Assembly (NCBI RefSeq): GCF_001640805.2
Contig: NC_066838.1
Span: forward strand, 2,061,565-2,125,564
Reading direction: 5' to 3'
DNA: 64,000 bases
Source of the DNA: Lates calcarifer
Lineage: Eukaryota; Chordata; Actinopteri; Centropomidae
In this document: positions 53,141 to 64,000 of the stretch, one piece after another
How positions within the stretch are numbered: the first letter of the stretch is position 1
Layout of the letters: every line of letters starts with the position of its first letter
Notes under the pieces: model-generated
What the model saw: the letters and a program-made list of their open reading frames with translations, nothing else
The model's database searches: none
Told to the model about the DNA's origin: nothing
Program-made: the position numbers and the translations under genes

Positions 53141-55979
53141 TGCCTGACCAACAATGCCATTCTTAGGTCCAACTGCTGGTGCAGGCAAAAAATACTCCAT
53201 TTCAAACTAAATGGGCCTAGTGTTTTAAAATACATTTCTCTAAGTTGTCACATTCAATACTTGTCATAATGTCGACAGGTGTGATCAATATCCTTCCATA
53301 AACAACAAATATCAGACTTCTCCTTTAATATCACAGAAGAAATAATTGGTCTCTGGCACAGCGCTGCCTGTGGCACCACACATCATACTGTAGCTATAGC
53401 TGCTGAATAATGGACAAGTAACATTAAAGAGACCAGAGGTGTTAAACTAGGAAGCTGTGTGACATTATGCCCCTAAACAAGGCAGCTGTTCTTGCCTGGA
53501 AGCTACTACAGTTTGCACTGTGCTGTTGTTGGAAGCCTGTTGTATTTACATCCTCAGGGGCTTGGTCACAGTTTCAGTGCAGTGATTAATTCCTGGATGC
53601 TAGAACATTACATAACACTATTGTTACAGATGCAGCTGATGTACTGGTTCCACTTTATGTGCTGCATGTAACAGTAAATTAACGCTCCACTGCTGCACTG
53701 ATGTGATACAGATTCTGTCTATAAGACACCATTAACCTCAATTGATTCTATTCTATTTTAGTGTTCCATTGTTAAGAGATCCTTTAAGTGCAAGTGATTC
53801 TGGGCAAAAACTCTGATATGCGAGAATGGTCAAATCTGTATTTGAATTGAATATCAGCCATTATCAACAATAGCTATCATGGAGGCAATGAAGGCTTGGT
53901 GCCTTTGTCAGTAACTTCTGTGACTTTTTAACATCTCAGCCACAAATTCCATCCATCTCTGTTTAAGCAGCACTTGAACATTGTTCACTCAGTGTTGCGT
54001 TTGAAGAGACTGAAGTAAAAGACTTTGTTACATATGCCTCGATGGCAATGGGAAAACACTCAATCACCTTTTCAGTGGGTTTACCTAAATTTAAAAACCC
54101 TGCATTATTCACTAACTGTGGTGTAGAAAGAGTAATAGTAACATTTCAAAGTCTTGGGTTTCTTTCTTGACTTGAGCTGTAGTGAGCAAGCAGCCAGTTG
54201 AGCATCTCGCTATACTGTACCACTGCATAGGTGCTTGTTCGTTTTCTTGTTCAAATTATATGTATCTCTTTTTTTGTTTTTTGGTCACTGTCTGGTATAC
54301 ACCCCTAATTTAGAAGAGGCAACCTATTGCCATGAGGATTGGCTACACTCAGCCACTGTGTCACCAATGGCAGTTGGGAGTTCATAAATAAGCACACCCT
54401 CTCTCTGGCCCCGTCTTGATTTCTTAGACACTAGTGTACACTGTTGGCACTTGTATCATAGATCCCATAGTGGATCTGTGTGGGTGACAGAGAACCAAGA
54501 CAAGTAAAGGCAAAGTCAAAATGAACAGCATGAGTGTGTAACTGCCACCCAAAACAGCATCAAAAAGCCACCTGTTTCCTCGAACAGTGAGAGAAGGCAA
54601 ATGAATGCAGGGACTATGAAAGGAAGAAAAAAATCATTATCATGAGGGTCAGGGTTTTTTATGTTACTCCTTGAAGTCTCCTCTGACTCCTCTGTGTTTC
54701 TCTGTGTGCTTTTCTGATACAACTGACAAAAGGCAGTATTGTCTAACTTCAGTTTCCACTGAAGAATAACTTGCCTTTCTTCTGAAACTTTGTCACCAGT
54801 CACCTTGAGTTTCTTTGAATATGGTCAACTGCTAGACTTAATGACAAATTGTTTCTCAATTTCATAGTTGTTACCAAACTTTCCATGGCGATAATACTAC
54901 AACAAAGTCTGACTGGGCAGTCAGATGATCAGACAGGTTGTAAACAAATCAAAAAGTTTATTCAGTTTATCCAAACTTAACACTTTATCTGGAGGTAGAA
55001 CTGAAAGTGAGCACAGACAAAATGTTGTTGATAATCCCTCTACAGTAAGTAGAGGACATCAAAGCTGAAGCAGGAAGTAGATCTGTAAACTGTGATGGAT
55101 GTTTATAATGGACAGTATGGGTGATTATTTTACTGTTTGTGTTTGCTTTCTTGTCCAAATACATTTGGGCTATTTGAAACATGTCTGATAATCTGACTTC
55201 TCATGGAAAGTACATTGTAGTTAGTTAATTGAAAATATAACTAAAACTACAAAAATAAGACCTAAGTTGTATGAAACCAAAAAAACCTCTGTAATGGATT
55301 ACTCAACAATAATAGTCTTGCATTTCCATAAAGTTAGGTGACTTGTAAGATACATGTTAAAGACAGAATGCTAAAATTGAAGAAACAGAGGCTGACATCC
55401 TGCCTCATAGGTCTCAGTATGGGTCAAACTCCAAACATTAGAGCCTATCCCTTGCATAAAGCAACTGAATAGCATTTCATTTGATCTTATATGTTGCTTG
55501 TGTCTTTTTAACTCTATTTCTAGTGTTTTCTGTTAGTGTAATAAACCTATAATATTACCAGTTCTAGCCAGCTGTTTTGAAAGTGATGGTCAGGCTTTAA
55601 ACTACTGGTATAATAGCTTCTTTGGTAATCAAAGGCATTTCTAATGTACCAACTTAACTGTACTGGCATGTAAATCACAGGAATATTTACCAATATGCCA
55701 TTTAGGTAGGTTAACTAATTTAGCCATAAAAATACTGGTCAGGCAAAAAATCCACATTACTTGAAAAATTGTATTGACAGTTGTGGATAACAAAACAAAA
55801 AAAAGCGATTTAAGTACACATTTTATTTTGTGTTGTCATGGAATAAAATGAATCCACAACTGACAGAAGCAATCAAATTATATCTTTGAGTTGAGGCATC
55901 CCAGAGATTACATCAGTGGCTACAACTTAAAACCAGTAATGAGTATTCTGAAATTGGATTTTCAAAGTAGCTTCCCCAT

Positions 55980-56350
55980 CTCTGGCTCAAAGCCAGAGCT
56001 GATGATGTTCATGTAATCCTACAGTTTGCTAGAATTGAATAAACCAATTGTGTTCCCTAATTACAATGCACTGTGGCAATAAAGCACAATGACAGTCAAA
56101 GGTCACGATTTAACAGGACTAAGTTGCAATCATTTTTGTGCTTTGGTGTCTTGAGCTAACAGTGTATCACTACAATTTCATGCTAATCAATTATTGGTCC
56201 ACAGAAGCACTAAAACAAGCAACCACCCGCATCACTGATTGCTAATGCAAACAGTTTCAGCTTTAAGACTAATCTCCTGAGGCTGGCAGTGTTGTGTCCA
56301 AATACCCATTAATAATTGGAGTATTATCTGATGTGATCAGTGATTGTAGG
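55980..56350. promoter_or_regulatory. Possible conserved non-coding element
   Basis: Unique sequence with TAATGCAAACAG (near 56243) and CCATTAATAATTGGAGTATT (near 56307), both homeodomain/POU-like, plus CTAATTACAATGCA near 56056. Conservation was not tested. Confidence 0.28.
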
Positions 56351-58271
56351 ATGGAAAACCCTCTCTCTCTCTCACTTGTCTGCCTTAATGGCAAGAATGC
56401 TCACTATCAAGTCTTAAAGCAATGACAGAGGCCAGTCTTTACATCCAAGGTTAAGTAATAAGTAAGAACTGCGACAAATACAGAGCCTTTAGCCTTTGAC
56501 CTGTGCTGTTAGACATGCTTTCTTTGCATTTGGAGAAGAATGTGTGTACATGCTGTGAGGACGAAAGTCGATGTATGTGGTATGTAATTATTCGTATTGG
56601 GCAGGTACTAAGAGCAGCATAGCATTACAATAGTCAAATGTGAGGAAAACAGATGTCGCCTTCACCATTACATTAGAAGCTTAGAGGCACATTTATCATG
56701 AGACTACTAGAGTCAGCCAGACATCGAAGGCAGCAGTCCATTGAGTCTGTTGGTCTCCAGTTAACCAGCTTAACCACTTACAGACTGACTAGAGCTCTAT
56801 AATGCAGTCCCCATGGGCCCTCTCACCCGTGCAGCAGAAAACCGGAGAGCTGGAGTTGCTGGATATGCACTGATACACAGTCACATCCACTAACAAGAGG
56901 AAATGGAAGCAGATGCATCATTATGTAGCATTAAGTATCAATGACTGCATTGCAGACTGAGCTGTTCAGCTGTGCATTATCCATAAAGTGCTATTAATAG
57001 GTCAGTGACCAGTCAGCAAAAACTGACACACAGGAAAGAAACTTCCAACCAGACACACACACACAGCCACAGTCCTACACAGGCTCATAAATAGTTGGAA
57101 ACAGTGTAGGGATCAATACACAGGATGACTCAGATTCCACAGAGCATGGCCACCACAGCCCCAAATGCTCCCAAACCAGATATAGCCTCTGAGATGTAAT
57201 ACTCCAGCTCTGTATTCACCTCCCAGTGCTGCAGAGAGCAGGCCAAGGACAGAGAGGCTGAATGCTGAAGTGCCTTGTCACTTTAGGCAAAGAAACGTTC
57301 AAAGTAAACAGGACTGAGCCATTACCACCAGCCCAGCATCAGAGGAATACACTGTAGCAATTAACATACAGCGTCATTGAGACAATGAATCATGGAAGCA
57401 TTGAAGGATGAGCACTCAGGCTGGTATTGGGAAAAAATGGAATGTTTCCAGATGGACACCAGCCTTATTACTTTGAACAAGTAGAAATAATAAGACAAAG
57501 AGCTTTATCAAGTCATATGAGCTTTCCTTTAATATTCCACAATAGATGGCACTTGGTCACAAAATGTTAACATATGTAGATTAGATAGACACAGCTAATC
57601 TTGTTGTTGTAGATGAAAAAAATAACAACTATAAATTTGGCAGGTTTCCTTGGATTGATATGAAAAATATTAGGCTAAATGAATGAAATGAGATACAATG
57701 GCAACTCAGTCCGATAATAAGGCTAATTCTAATTGCTAATTCTAAATATATCTACGAGCCCCAGCCAGTTACTAGTCAAAGAAGCAAATCAGAGCTGCAG
57801 CAAATTCAAACAGAGTTTTTGTCATTATCATACAAACTGAAAACTGCCTTAACCCATCACAATGGTCTTCTGACAGTTTAATATTGGAACTTCCATAAAG
57901 TTGGAAGAAAAAATGGTCAAAATTGAGGCAACAGAGGCCAGGATATTTTAATTAATTCTTAACACTGGATCCTACATTTCCCATAATGCAACTTGCTAGT
58001 TTTTATAAAACTGGTAAACATCCAGGTCTTTCAAACTTCATGTCCATTGTTTGTAGTAAGTAAATTGATATTAATGTGTAAAATTGCCCCCGGAAGGCTT
58101 TCATAACACATACACAACTCTGCTAGACTTCCTTTTCTCTCTCTAATATAGGGAGAGTAGAAAAGACGGAAGAAGAAAGAACACTTTTGGTATTTATATA
58201 CTCTTTGTTCCTTGAGGCTCTCCCCTTTAGAAATGAGCACAGCCACCAAGCAAGAAATTCCCTGAAACCTC

Positions 58272-58297
58272 CCAAACACACACACAACCCCCATATA

Positions 58298-58376
<79 letters not shown>

Positions 58377-58385
58377 ATACATATG
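58272..58385. repeat. TG-TA-CA compound microsatellite
   Basis: A TG run (58298-58312), a TA run (58313-58339) and a CA run (58340-58371). The outer parts are complementary, so the whole block is self-complementary. Confidence 0.97.
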
Positions 58386-59040
58386 TACATGGTTTGACTG
58401 CCATGTGTACAATTTAGGGTGCATAAAAAGGTTTTTGGAGGTCAATCTTAATATTGACATTTTTTTTGTATTAAAGCGTCATATTTTGTCAGAATCTTCA
58501 ATTTTTAAACCATTTTCATGGTACTAAAAATAAAAAGTTCTCTGACAGAAATGTATTCTTGTCAGAATGGATTAGCCTCTGAAATAGCATTTAGACCATT
58601 AGAGTCAATTTTGGTTAAAGGATTCCAATATAACCGGTGTAACAGTGTTCTAATGTGCAATCAACCTGCATTATACCCATTACGCCAGAGGTAGATACCA
58701 CTCACACTACAACACTTCTGCATTTCAGACCAGCACTAGCCTGACATAATGGTTAAATCATACACCACCATAACAATGCAACCGTTACTGACACACAAAC
58801 ATGCATGCACACCAACACCATGTCGCACTCGTTGGCAGGTGCAGCCTCAGAGTGGACTGCCAAACAGACAGCCTTCCAGGGCTACAATACAGTGAAGGAA
58901 GCCAGCCAGGAGCAGACACCAGCCATGCTAGCAAAAGCTAGCAGGTTGCATGCACACAATCCCTGCCTGCAATGCGTGACACGATGAGCGATAAGGCATG
59001 AATCAATCACACATGCTAAACATGGAGGCAGATAGATTTC

Positions 59041-59075
59041 CCACACACACACATACATACACACACACACAAACA
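59041..59075. repeat. CA microsatellite
   Basis: CACACA units with CATA interruptions. Confidence 0.9.
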
Positions 59076-59248
59076 AGAATCCAGGCAAGAACACACTCGC
59101 CCAAATCCATTGTCTCAAGGTTTGGTGTGGAAAACAGATGGATTGATGAAAAAATGGACGGATGGATGGAAGGATGCAGAGATAGATAGCTCACCGGTTT
59201 GCCTTCTTCTTTTCTCTCCACCTCTTTCAGCACATTATCCAGGCTAAG

Positions 59249-59306
59249 TGTGCGTGTGTGTATGTGTACATGTGTGTGTGTGTGTATGTGTATGTGTGTA
59301 TGTGTG
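59249..59306. repeat. GT microsatellite
   Basis: GTGT units with GTAT interruptions, immediately upstream (in minus sense) of the donor-containing piece at 59195. Confidence 0.92.
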
Positions 59307-59400
59307 GTGAGCCGGCGAGGATACACACTGCTACATCCCCTCCTCTCCCTCTCTCTGACGATCCCTCCCTCTTTCTTTCTCCTCCCTGGGATTTATTTAA

Positions 59401-59462
59401 TTATTTCCTCCCTCCCTCCCTCCCTCCCTCTCTCTCACTCGCTCTTTCTTCCTCTCTCTCTC
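59401..59462. repeat. CCCT/CT pyrimidine tract
   Basis: TCCC units followed by CT units; purine-rich on the minus strand. Confidence 0.9.
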
Positions 59463-60049
59463 ATCACAGCTGATAGAGTCGCCTTGCTTCACTCAAGGCT
59501 GTTTAATTCTCTCTCTCTCTCTGTCTGTTTCTCCCCTCTGCTTCTAGAACTTGTTATCCTCGATGAAGTCGTATCTCTCTGGTTTTTTGCCGTGGCAGGC
59601 AGAGCCAAAAATAGAAGAATGAAGGAAAATAAATGGAGTCCCTGCCTTGTGTATTAAGAGCCGATATCTGCACGGTACAATGATCCCTCTCTCTCCCCCT
59701 GTCTTCCACTTTCACACTGTGTCCCTCACCCGCCTCTGTGTCTTGTGTGATGCAGCAGCGCTGTAGGCTCCTCCCTGGAGAGACAGCGGTGCCACACAGC
59801 TGAGAGAAAGAGAGGGGGATGCTAGGAAAAAGTGGTGGCAGTGGGAGGGGGAGGAGGAGGGTGGGACTGTGGGGGGATGGGCGGGGCCTGGTGCTGGTGA
59901 TGGGGGTGGAGGGTGGGGGTTCTGCCAGAGAATCCAGTGCAAGGCAGGGCAGCCTCCATCCACCGAGCGCATCATCCAGGATTTCAACACTTCCATCTCC
60001 TCCCTCCCTCCATCATTCTCTCTCTACACAGAGGGGGTCTGTTCACTTA

Positions 60050-60060
60050 TCACACATACA

Positions 60061-60092
<32 letters not shown>
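60050..60092. repeat. CA microsatellite
   Basis: A CA run with two CATA interruptions. Confidence 0.95.
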
Positions 60093-60094
<2 letters not shown>

Positions 60095-62333
60095 AATCAC
60101 ACTTAAAAGCCTGAAAAAAGCTGCTTTCAAGCACTGACTTGTCAACTGTTATTGGTTCTACCTCTGGATCAGGACTTTATAAGGACCCCTGTCAGTTTGA
60201 ATCATAGTTTCTCCATAAATCAATAAAACATTTCTCATTTAATTTGGTTGCATAAATTTACCATAAAATAAAAACTGAGCCGACTGGATGCCATCTATAG
60301 TGGAGTTTAGATTGCATGTCACCAGGTCTAGTGGCAGGACATTAATTTGACTTCAGGACAGAACAAATTCCAGAATTATTCCAGATTAATTCCTGAAATA
60401 AAACAAGAGTGATGTCCCTCTGCAGACAGAGGAAGGTAGGTATCAGACTGTGATGGTTGGTAACAGAGGGAAGGATGAGCTGATGGAAAAGTCACTTTTG
60501 TTTTTAGAGAAGGCAGTGTTTGTCCACTACTCTCCATACCTCCACGAAATGTGGCACAGATACCCAAGGTTTGTTGACTCCCTACCCTTTCCTCTAGCAT
60601 CACCCTGACACTCCTATTAAAACACCTCACCAACACATTGGGTGGGTTGCTATGAAAACTGATAAATTGAGACATTGTGGACAGTCATGTTAAGCATGAA
60701 CTGTAAGAACATTGGTGATCCTCTGACTTTTTATCTTCACCACAACTGCTAATATAAAAAACAAATGAATGAATCATCATCATTTTGTGTCATTGCTGAC
60801 TGATACAGTGTCACCACAGACTATAATTCATTTGCAAAGCACTGAATTCCGGAATTCTTATTAATAATTATACAACAAGTAGTTCAAACCGAGCAATCTG
60901 ACTGGTCCACAAGACATTTAAAATTCATGTAAAAGTTTGCGGTTGCAGAAGCTACATCTGTGTGAGTAAATAAATGCAGTGTCTTTGTTATAACGCATTC
61001 ATTTGTGCAGTAGGCTGTTGATTTAGTTCGGTCAATTCCAAGACCTCCATAAAGCATTAATGTCAGCTCAGAGTTCACTCATCTGGGACTAGAAAATCAT
61101 TTCCGTTGCTATGTTGTTACTAAGGCTCTGATTATTTGCCATAGTGGTAAACTTGGTTCCATTACGTATAGGAGTCCACTGACGTGACTGATTGTGTTCC
61201 AGTTAATAGTCAGACCCCATGTATTTCCATGGAAACGGGAAAAACACTCACCAAAACCTTTTAATTTTGAGAGCAAATTGCTCCTCAACATGAACAGATT
61301 TTGATTATACATATTGTTTTGTTGGTAGTAGTATAATCGCAAGATTAAACTCTAAGGTTGTGTTTTAACGTCATTTGAGCACTTCAGTGATGTTTCCTGA
61401 CCGCATCACTGTCATGCTCAAATGCAGTGAGGCAGTGAGGACATTATATAGAACATAAAGTGTCACACTTAAAATGGCAAAACACAAATGTAGTGCATTG
61501 TATGACACAACATTAACCTACATAGAAGTGGAGGCAAGAATGGATTTATGAGAAATATGGTCATCAATTGTACTTGTAGTTTTTGGTTGTTTTCATCAAT
61601 GTATACACACCCACACACCCACAGTGTATGTATATGTACTGAGAGGATGGAAAAGCAATGGGATAGCCTGTAAAATGACCCAATCAAATACTTCACAGCA
61701 GCAATCATCCAGGCATCCAAACCATGGTCCCTGTTACTCCAGTATATTTAGCCAAAAACCAAATACTGGTGCTCACCTCCACTGTAATGGGGTGAGAGCA
61801 AGTCTCAGCAGGGGATGATTCAAAATCACACCAAAGAAATCCAAAACTAGGGGACATTGCAAATTAATGTTTTGTTTTTGGTGATTTGGGTGAACAGATC
61901 CTTTAATGCTTCAGTATCTTCACAAAGTACTAACTGCTCACTGCAAGGCACTGGCCTTGAAAACAGATGCATTCTAAAAATGAATGCGTAACAATGTTAT
62001 CCTCCCTCCCTTACTCTCCTTATTCTCATTCTTTCTTCTCCTCTTAAGCTCTATCATTCCCTCCTCTTTCCACTCATGTAAATCAACAGCAAGCAACTGA
62101 GGTTTAAAGAGCAGGAAGCCACAATTATTACTGTTACATGTACAATGTTAGATATTATCCACATGGCACAACCAGCAATGCTTTATACAACACACAGTGT
62201 GTGTGTCTGACACTGTACAAGCCTGTAACCTTCATTACCTACCTACAGAATGACAGTCACACTCTGCTCTTCACACAGTAAACCAGTGGTCTGCCACAGG
62301 GCAAAATCACAGGATTGCCCTCCCATCAAATAC

Positions 62334-62352
62334 TAACACACACACACACACA
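62334..62352. repeat. Short CA microsatellite
   Basis: A run of nine to ten CA units. Confidence 0.9.
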
Positions 62353-63962
62353 TAATGCAGTCCACAAGCTGCTGAAACATGCTGTCACAGCAAATAGACA
62401 GTCAGGGAGTGCAGCAAACAACATGGGAGTACATGAGAGAGAGAAAGAGAAAGAGGGAGAGAGAGACAGAGCAGCAGTACTCACAGTGACTCACAACAAT
62501 CACAACATTAACACAACAGCAACTGATCTGATGCTAAAGTTTAAGTACAATATATTGGGTGTTACAGCATGCCATGTATAAATAGAAGCGAAATGCAAAA
62601 AAAAATCTATTGAAATTGTAGCATCACATATATTTCCACACAGATTAAGATCATTTCAGATAAGGACTCAGCATCGAATTAGAGTCACTCTAATAACTCA
62701 GACTGCCAGTGGGAGCACCTAACAATCAAAATGTCAATCAAAGATAGTTTACTATTACAGGCCAAAATACCATGAGATTTGTTGTGAATGTTCATGGAGG
62801 AAGAACCCTAATGTTTGGTGATCTCTTACCTCTATCACTGGTCCAACCGTCAGGCCAAAATTTCCTCTTATACAAATGAAATAATGTATGTAACACTCAT
62901 GGATGGTTTCAATCTCTCTATTAGATTAGAATATTTCTCAGTCAATACTCGGGAGCAAAGTCATGCTCCCAGAGGATGCATTTGCCACTCTAAACTAGGT
63001 ATAGGACAACCCTTAGTGTCTGGTGGCACAACAAAGTTCATTACTGCATCTTCAGGAAGTAGGTTGTGCTGGAAGTTGGAGGCACTGTGGCTACTGACTT
63101 GCTGTGCCAGTCAGTTAGCTGGTCGCTAACAGTGGAAAAACTTCACGCAAGTTAGTCAACAGCAATATCTGTATAATCAACTTGTGCCTCCGAAATTTAC
63201 ATTTGGATAAAATGGATAAATTGAAACCATTAGTGTTTTGTGGAGCATGTTATACCCTGACAGAGCAGTATTACATAAAAATGGATGTTCCATCACAGCT
63301 AACTTTAAAAACTCTCTGGCTCTCCATTACGCTCACTGCAATGTCAAGATTTTGCAATGTCAATTCACATTTCAAAGTTCACCAAAGTTGAAGACTTAGT
63401 GACTGAATACACTAACTGCAGCAATTCCTTTGCTGGTGTTACTGGGTCCTCCATCCCCTTATGTTGTATGGGTGAATAGTCTGATTTCCACTAGATGTGG
63501 ATGGCAAAACTACCAGCCAAGAATGTCACAGGCACAAATCCTAGCAAATATCTGCAAGTTAAAATTTTACAGGCCACATGCACAAATTCATAAATACAAA
63601 ATGAGTTTTAAAAGCATGCAATGCCAAATTTTGTGAATGAGGTTGGTGTTCTGAGGACAGAAAAAGTTTTGTCTAGATTTAAAAAGAGAATGTACTTCTG
63701 TTGTTGGTTGTCTCCAAAACTGCTTGCCCTCCTTTTTCGTTATGAAATAGTAACTTTTACTTAAAAAAAAACTTCATCTGGCTTGATTATACCTCAAAAC
63801 TATATTATTCCATGTTAAGGAACAGGTTCTTAACCTAGTTTAACAGTGCTATTTAAAAGGCATAGAATCTTGTGTGTCTATGACCACATAAAATTAGATG
63901 TTTCACTGTAATCAGGAGACCTGGAGGGGGATAAAGAGTGAAAGCAGAGCTGATTTACTCAC

Positions 63963-64000
63963 TATCTTCTCCGGGGCAGGGCATGCCAGGCCGCTCCGGG
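63963..64000 (-). CDS. prkcz: prkcz exon, post-PB1 linker (5' part outside the window)
   Basis: The last 38 bases of the window, read on the minus strand, give about 12 codons ending PGMPCPGED plus one base. A GTGAGT donor follows, complementing 63957-63962. Mammalian PKC-zeta has PCPGEDK directly before the pseudosubstrate. The single leftover base (A) joins the AA at the start of the exon at 21605-21690 to restore that lysine codon. In the mammalian gene this is the exon that follows the PB1 domain. The exon start and the PB1-coding exons lie beyond base 64000. The match is short, but the motif, donor and phase agree with the next exon. Confidence 0.85.

Larger units (their letters stand above)
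44932..58265 (-). other. prkcz: prkcz giant intron, distal segment
   Basis: Contains a LINE tail (45735-45820), a CT-rich microsatellite (49216-49289), repeats (51055-51250 and 52875-53140) and two possible conserved elements (46430-46760 and 55980-56350). The remainder is AT-rich unique sequence without recognisable exons. Confidence 0.75.
59195..59890 (-). promoter_or_regulatory. Second candidate internal promoter/leader in the same intron
   Basis: On the minus strand the block begins with a G-rich tract and GC box on the opposite strand (GGGCGGGG, 59879-59886). It continues through a purine-rich, GAGA-type stretch with an A/T-rich word (AATTAAATAAAT, about 59397-59408) and a half CRE (TGACG on plus, 59356-59360), and ends at a donor, AAACCG then GTGAGC (exon edge 59195). 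Several short ATG-initiated frames stop quickly, and none reads in frame into the pseudosubstrate exon. As a leader it would therefore rely on a downstream start such as the C1-exon methionine, which is how mammalian PKM-zeta is made. An AG after a CA-rich run near 59247 could instead make a small internal exon. Simple-sequence content makes false positives likely here. Confidence 0.25.
58266..63962 (-). other. prkcz: prkcz giant intron, segment next to the upstream exon
   Basis: Rich in microsatellites (58266-60092) around the second promoter candidate, then AT-rich unique sequence to the exon at 63963. Part of 62920-63640 looks repeat-like but was not identified. No further exon is visible. 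Confidence 0.7.
2347..64000 (-). other. prkcz: prkcz gene span (partial; both ends outside the window)
   Basis: Eight exons on the minus strand splice into one continuous reading frame of atypical protein kinase C zeta. PKC-zeta is a cytoplasmic Ser/Thr kinase that, with Par6/Par3 or p62, controls cell polarity, NF-kB signalling and, as PKM-zeta in mammals, synaptic plasticity. The visible order is linker, pseudosubstrate, C1, hinge, kinase N-lobe. The choice of zeta over the paralogue iota rests on the hinge segment beginning VMPSQEPP, the C1 segment [20 protein letters not shown], and the linker PCPGED followed by [10 protein letters not shown]. The human protein is 592 residues; the exons here cover roughly residues 100 to 365. 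Counting codons from the pseudosubstrate serine (about residue 113 in mammals) puts the last codon of the C1 exon at residue 184, which agrees with mammalian numbering. The PB1 exons and the C-lobe exons are missing only because of the window limits. Confidence 0.95.

Noticed and set aside
59003..59326. 107-codon minus-strand frame containing SLDNVLKEVERKEEGKP
   Set aside because: Most of it is translated microsatellite (THTHIH) and Ser/Pro runs. The LDNVLKEVERKEEG piece looks protein-like, but it ends at a donor whose phase does not match the pseudosubstrate exon in that frame. It is kept only as part of the leader candidate.
59199..59657. 152-codon plus-strand frame, the longest in the window
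   Set aside because: Made of GT and CT simple repeats (VCVCM, LPPSLP runs). There is no conserved motif.
62920..63640. Three consecutive plus-strand frames of about 70-100 codons
   Set aside because: No motif recognised. Words resemble dispersed fish repeats but not enough to name one, so this was left as unassigned intron.

Overview
This window comes from a vertebrate nuclear genome, almost certainly a ray-finned (probably percomorph) fish. It is AT-rich, intron-dominated and spliced. It carries long CA/TA microsatellites and many remnants of interspersed repeats typical of teleosts, and it has no bacterial-style gene packing. None of the long open reading frames is a gene on its own. The only protein-coding content I can support is a set of short exons on the minus strand.

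All of these exons belong to one gene, the atypical protein kinase C zeta gene (prkcz), read from high to low coordinates. Eight coding exons are visible: 63963-64000 (cut by the window edge), 21605-21690, 13190-13321, 10079-10169, 8371-8426, 7886-8080, 3159-3256 and 2347-2433. All have GT/AG borders and all join in phase. They encode the linker after the PB1 domain, the pseudosubstrate, the zinc-binding atypical C1 domain, the hinge, and the N-lobe of the kinase as far as the segment after the ATP-site hinge. The 5' exons (PB1) lie beyond position 64000. The 3' exons (catalytic loop, activation loop, C-tail) lie beyond position 1.

The layout is dominated by one intron of about 42.3 kb (21691-63962), between the post-PB1 linker exon and the pseudosubstrate exon. 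In mammals the internal promoter for the brain form PKM-zeta lies in the corresponding intron. Two minus-strand promoter/first-exon candidates are visible inside it. The better one (32275 to about 32520) has a TATA box, a purine-rich leader with a short upstream ORF, an ATG opening 12 codons, and a splice donor whose phase matches the pseudosubstrate exon. The second (59195 to about 59890) has a GC box, a G-rich tract, a purine-rich leader and a good donor. The methionine used as the PKM-zeta start in mammals is also kept here, as the last codon of the C1 exon. Together these suggest that this fish gene also makes short aPKC products lacking the PB1 domain.

The rest is intronic: teleost repeats (a broken Tc1-like transposon, a MITE interrupted by a short insertion with an 11-bp target duplication, LINE/SINE tails), microsatellites, and several unique stretches dense in transcription-factor-like words that may be conserved non-coding enhancers. 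Conservation could not be tested here, so those calls are tentative.
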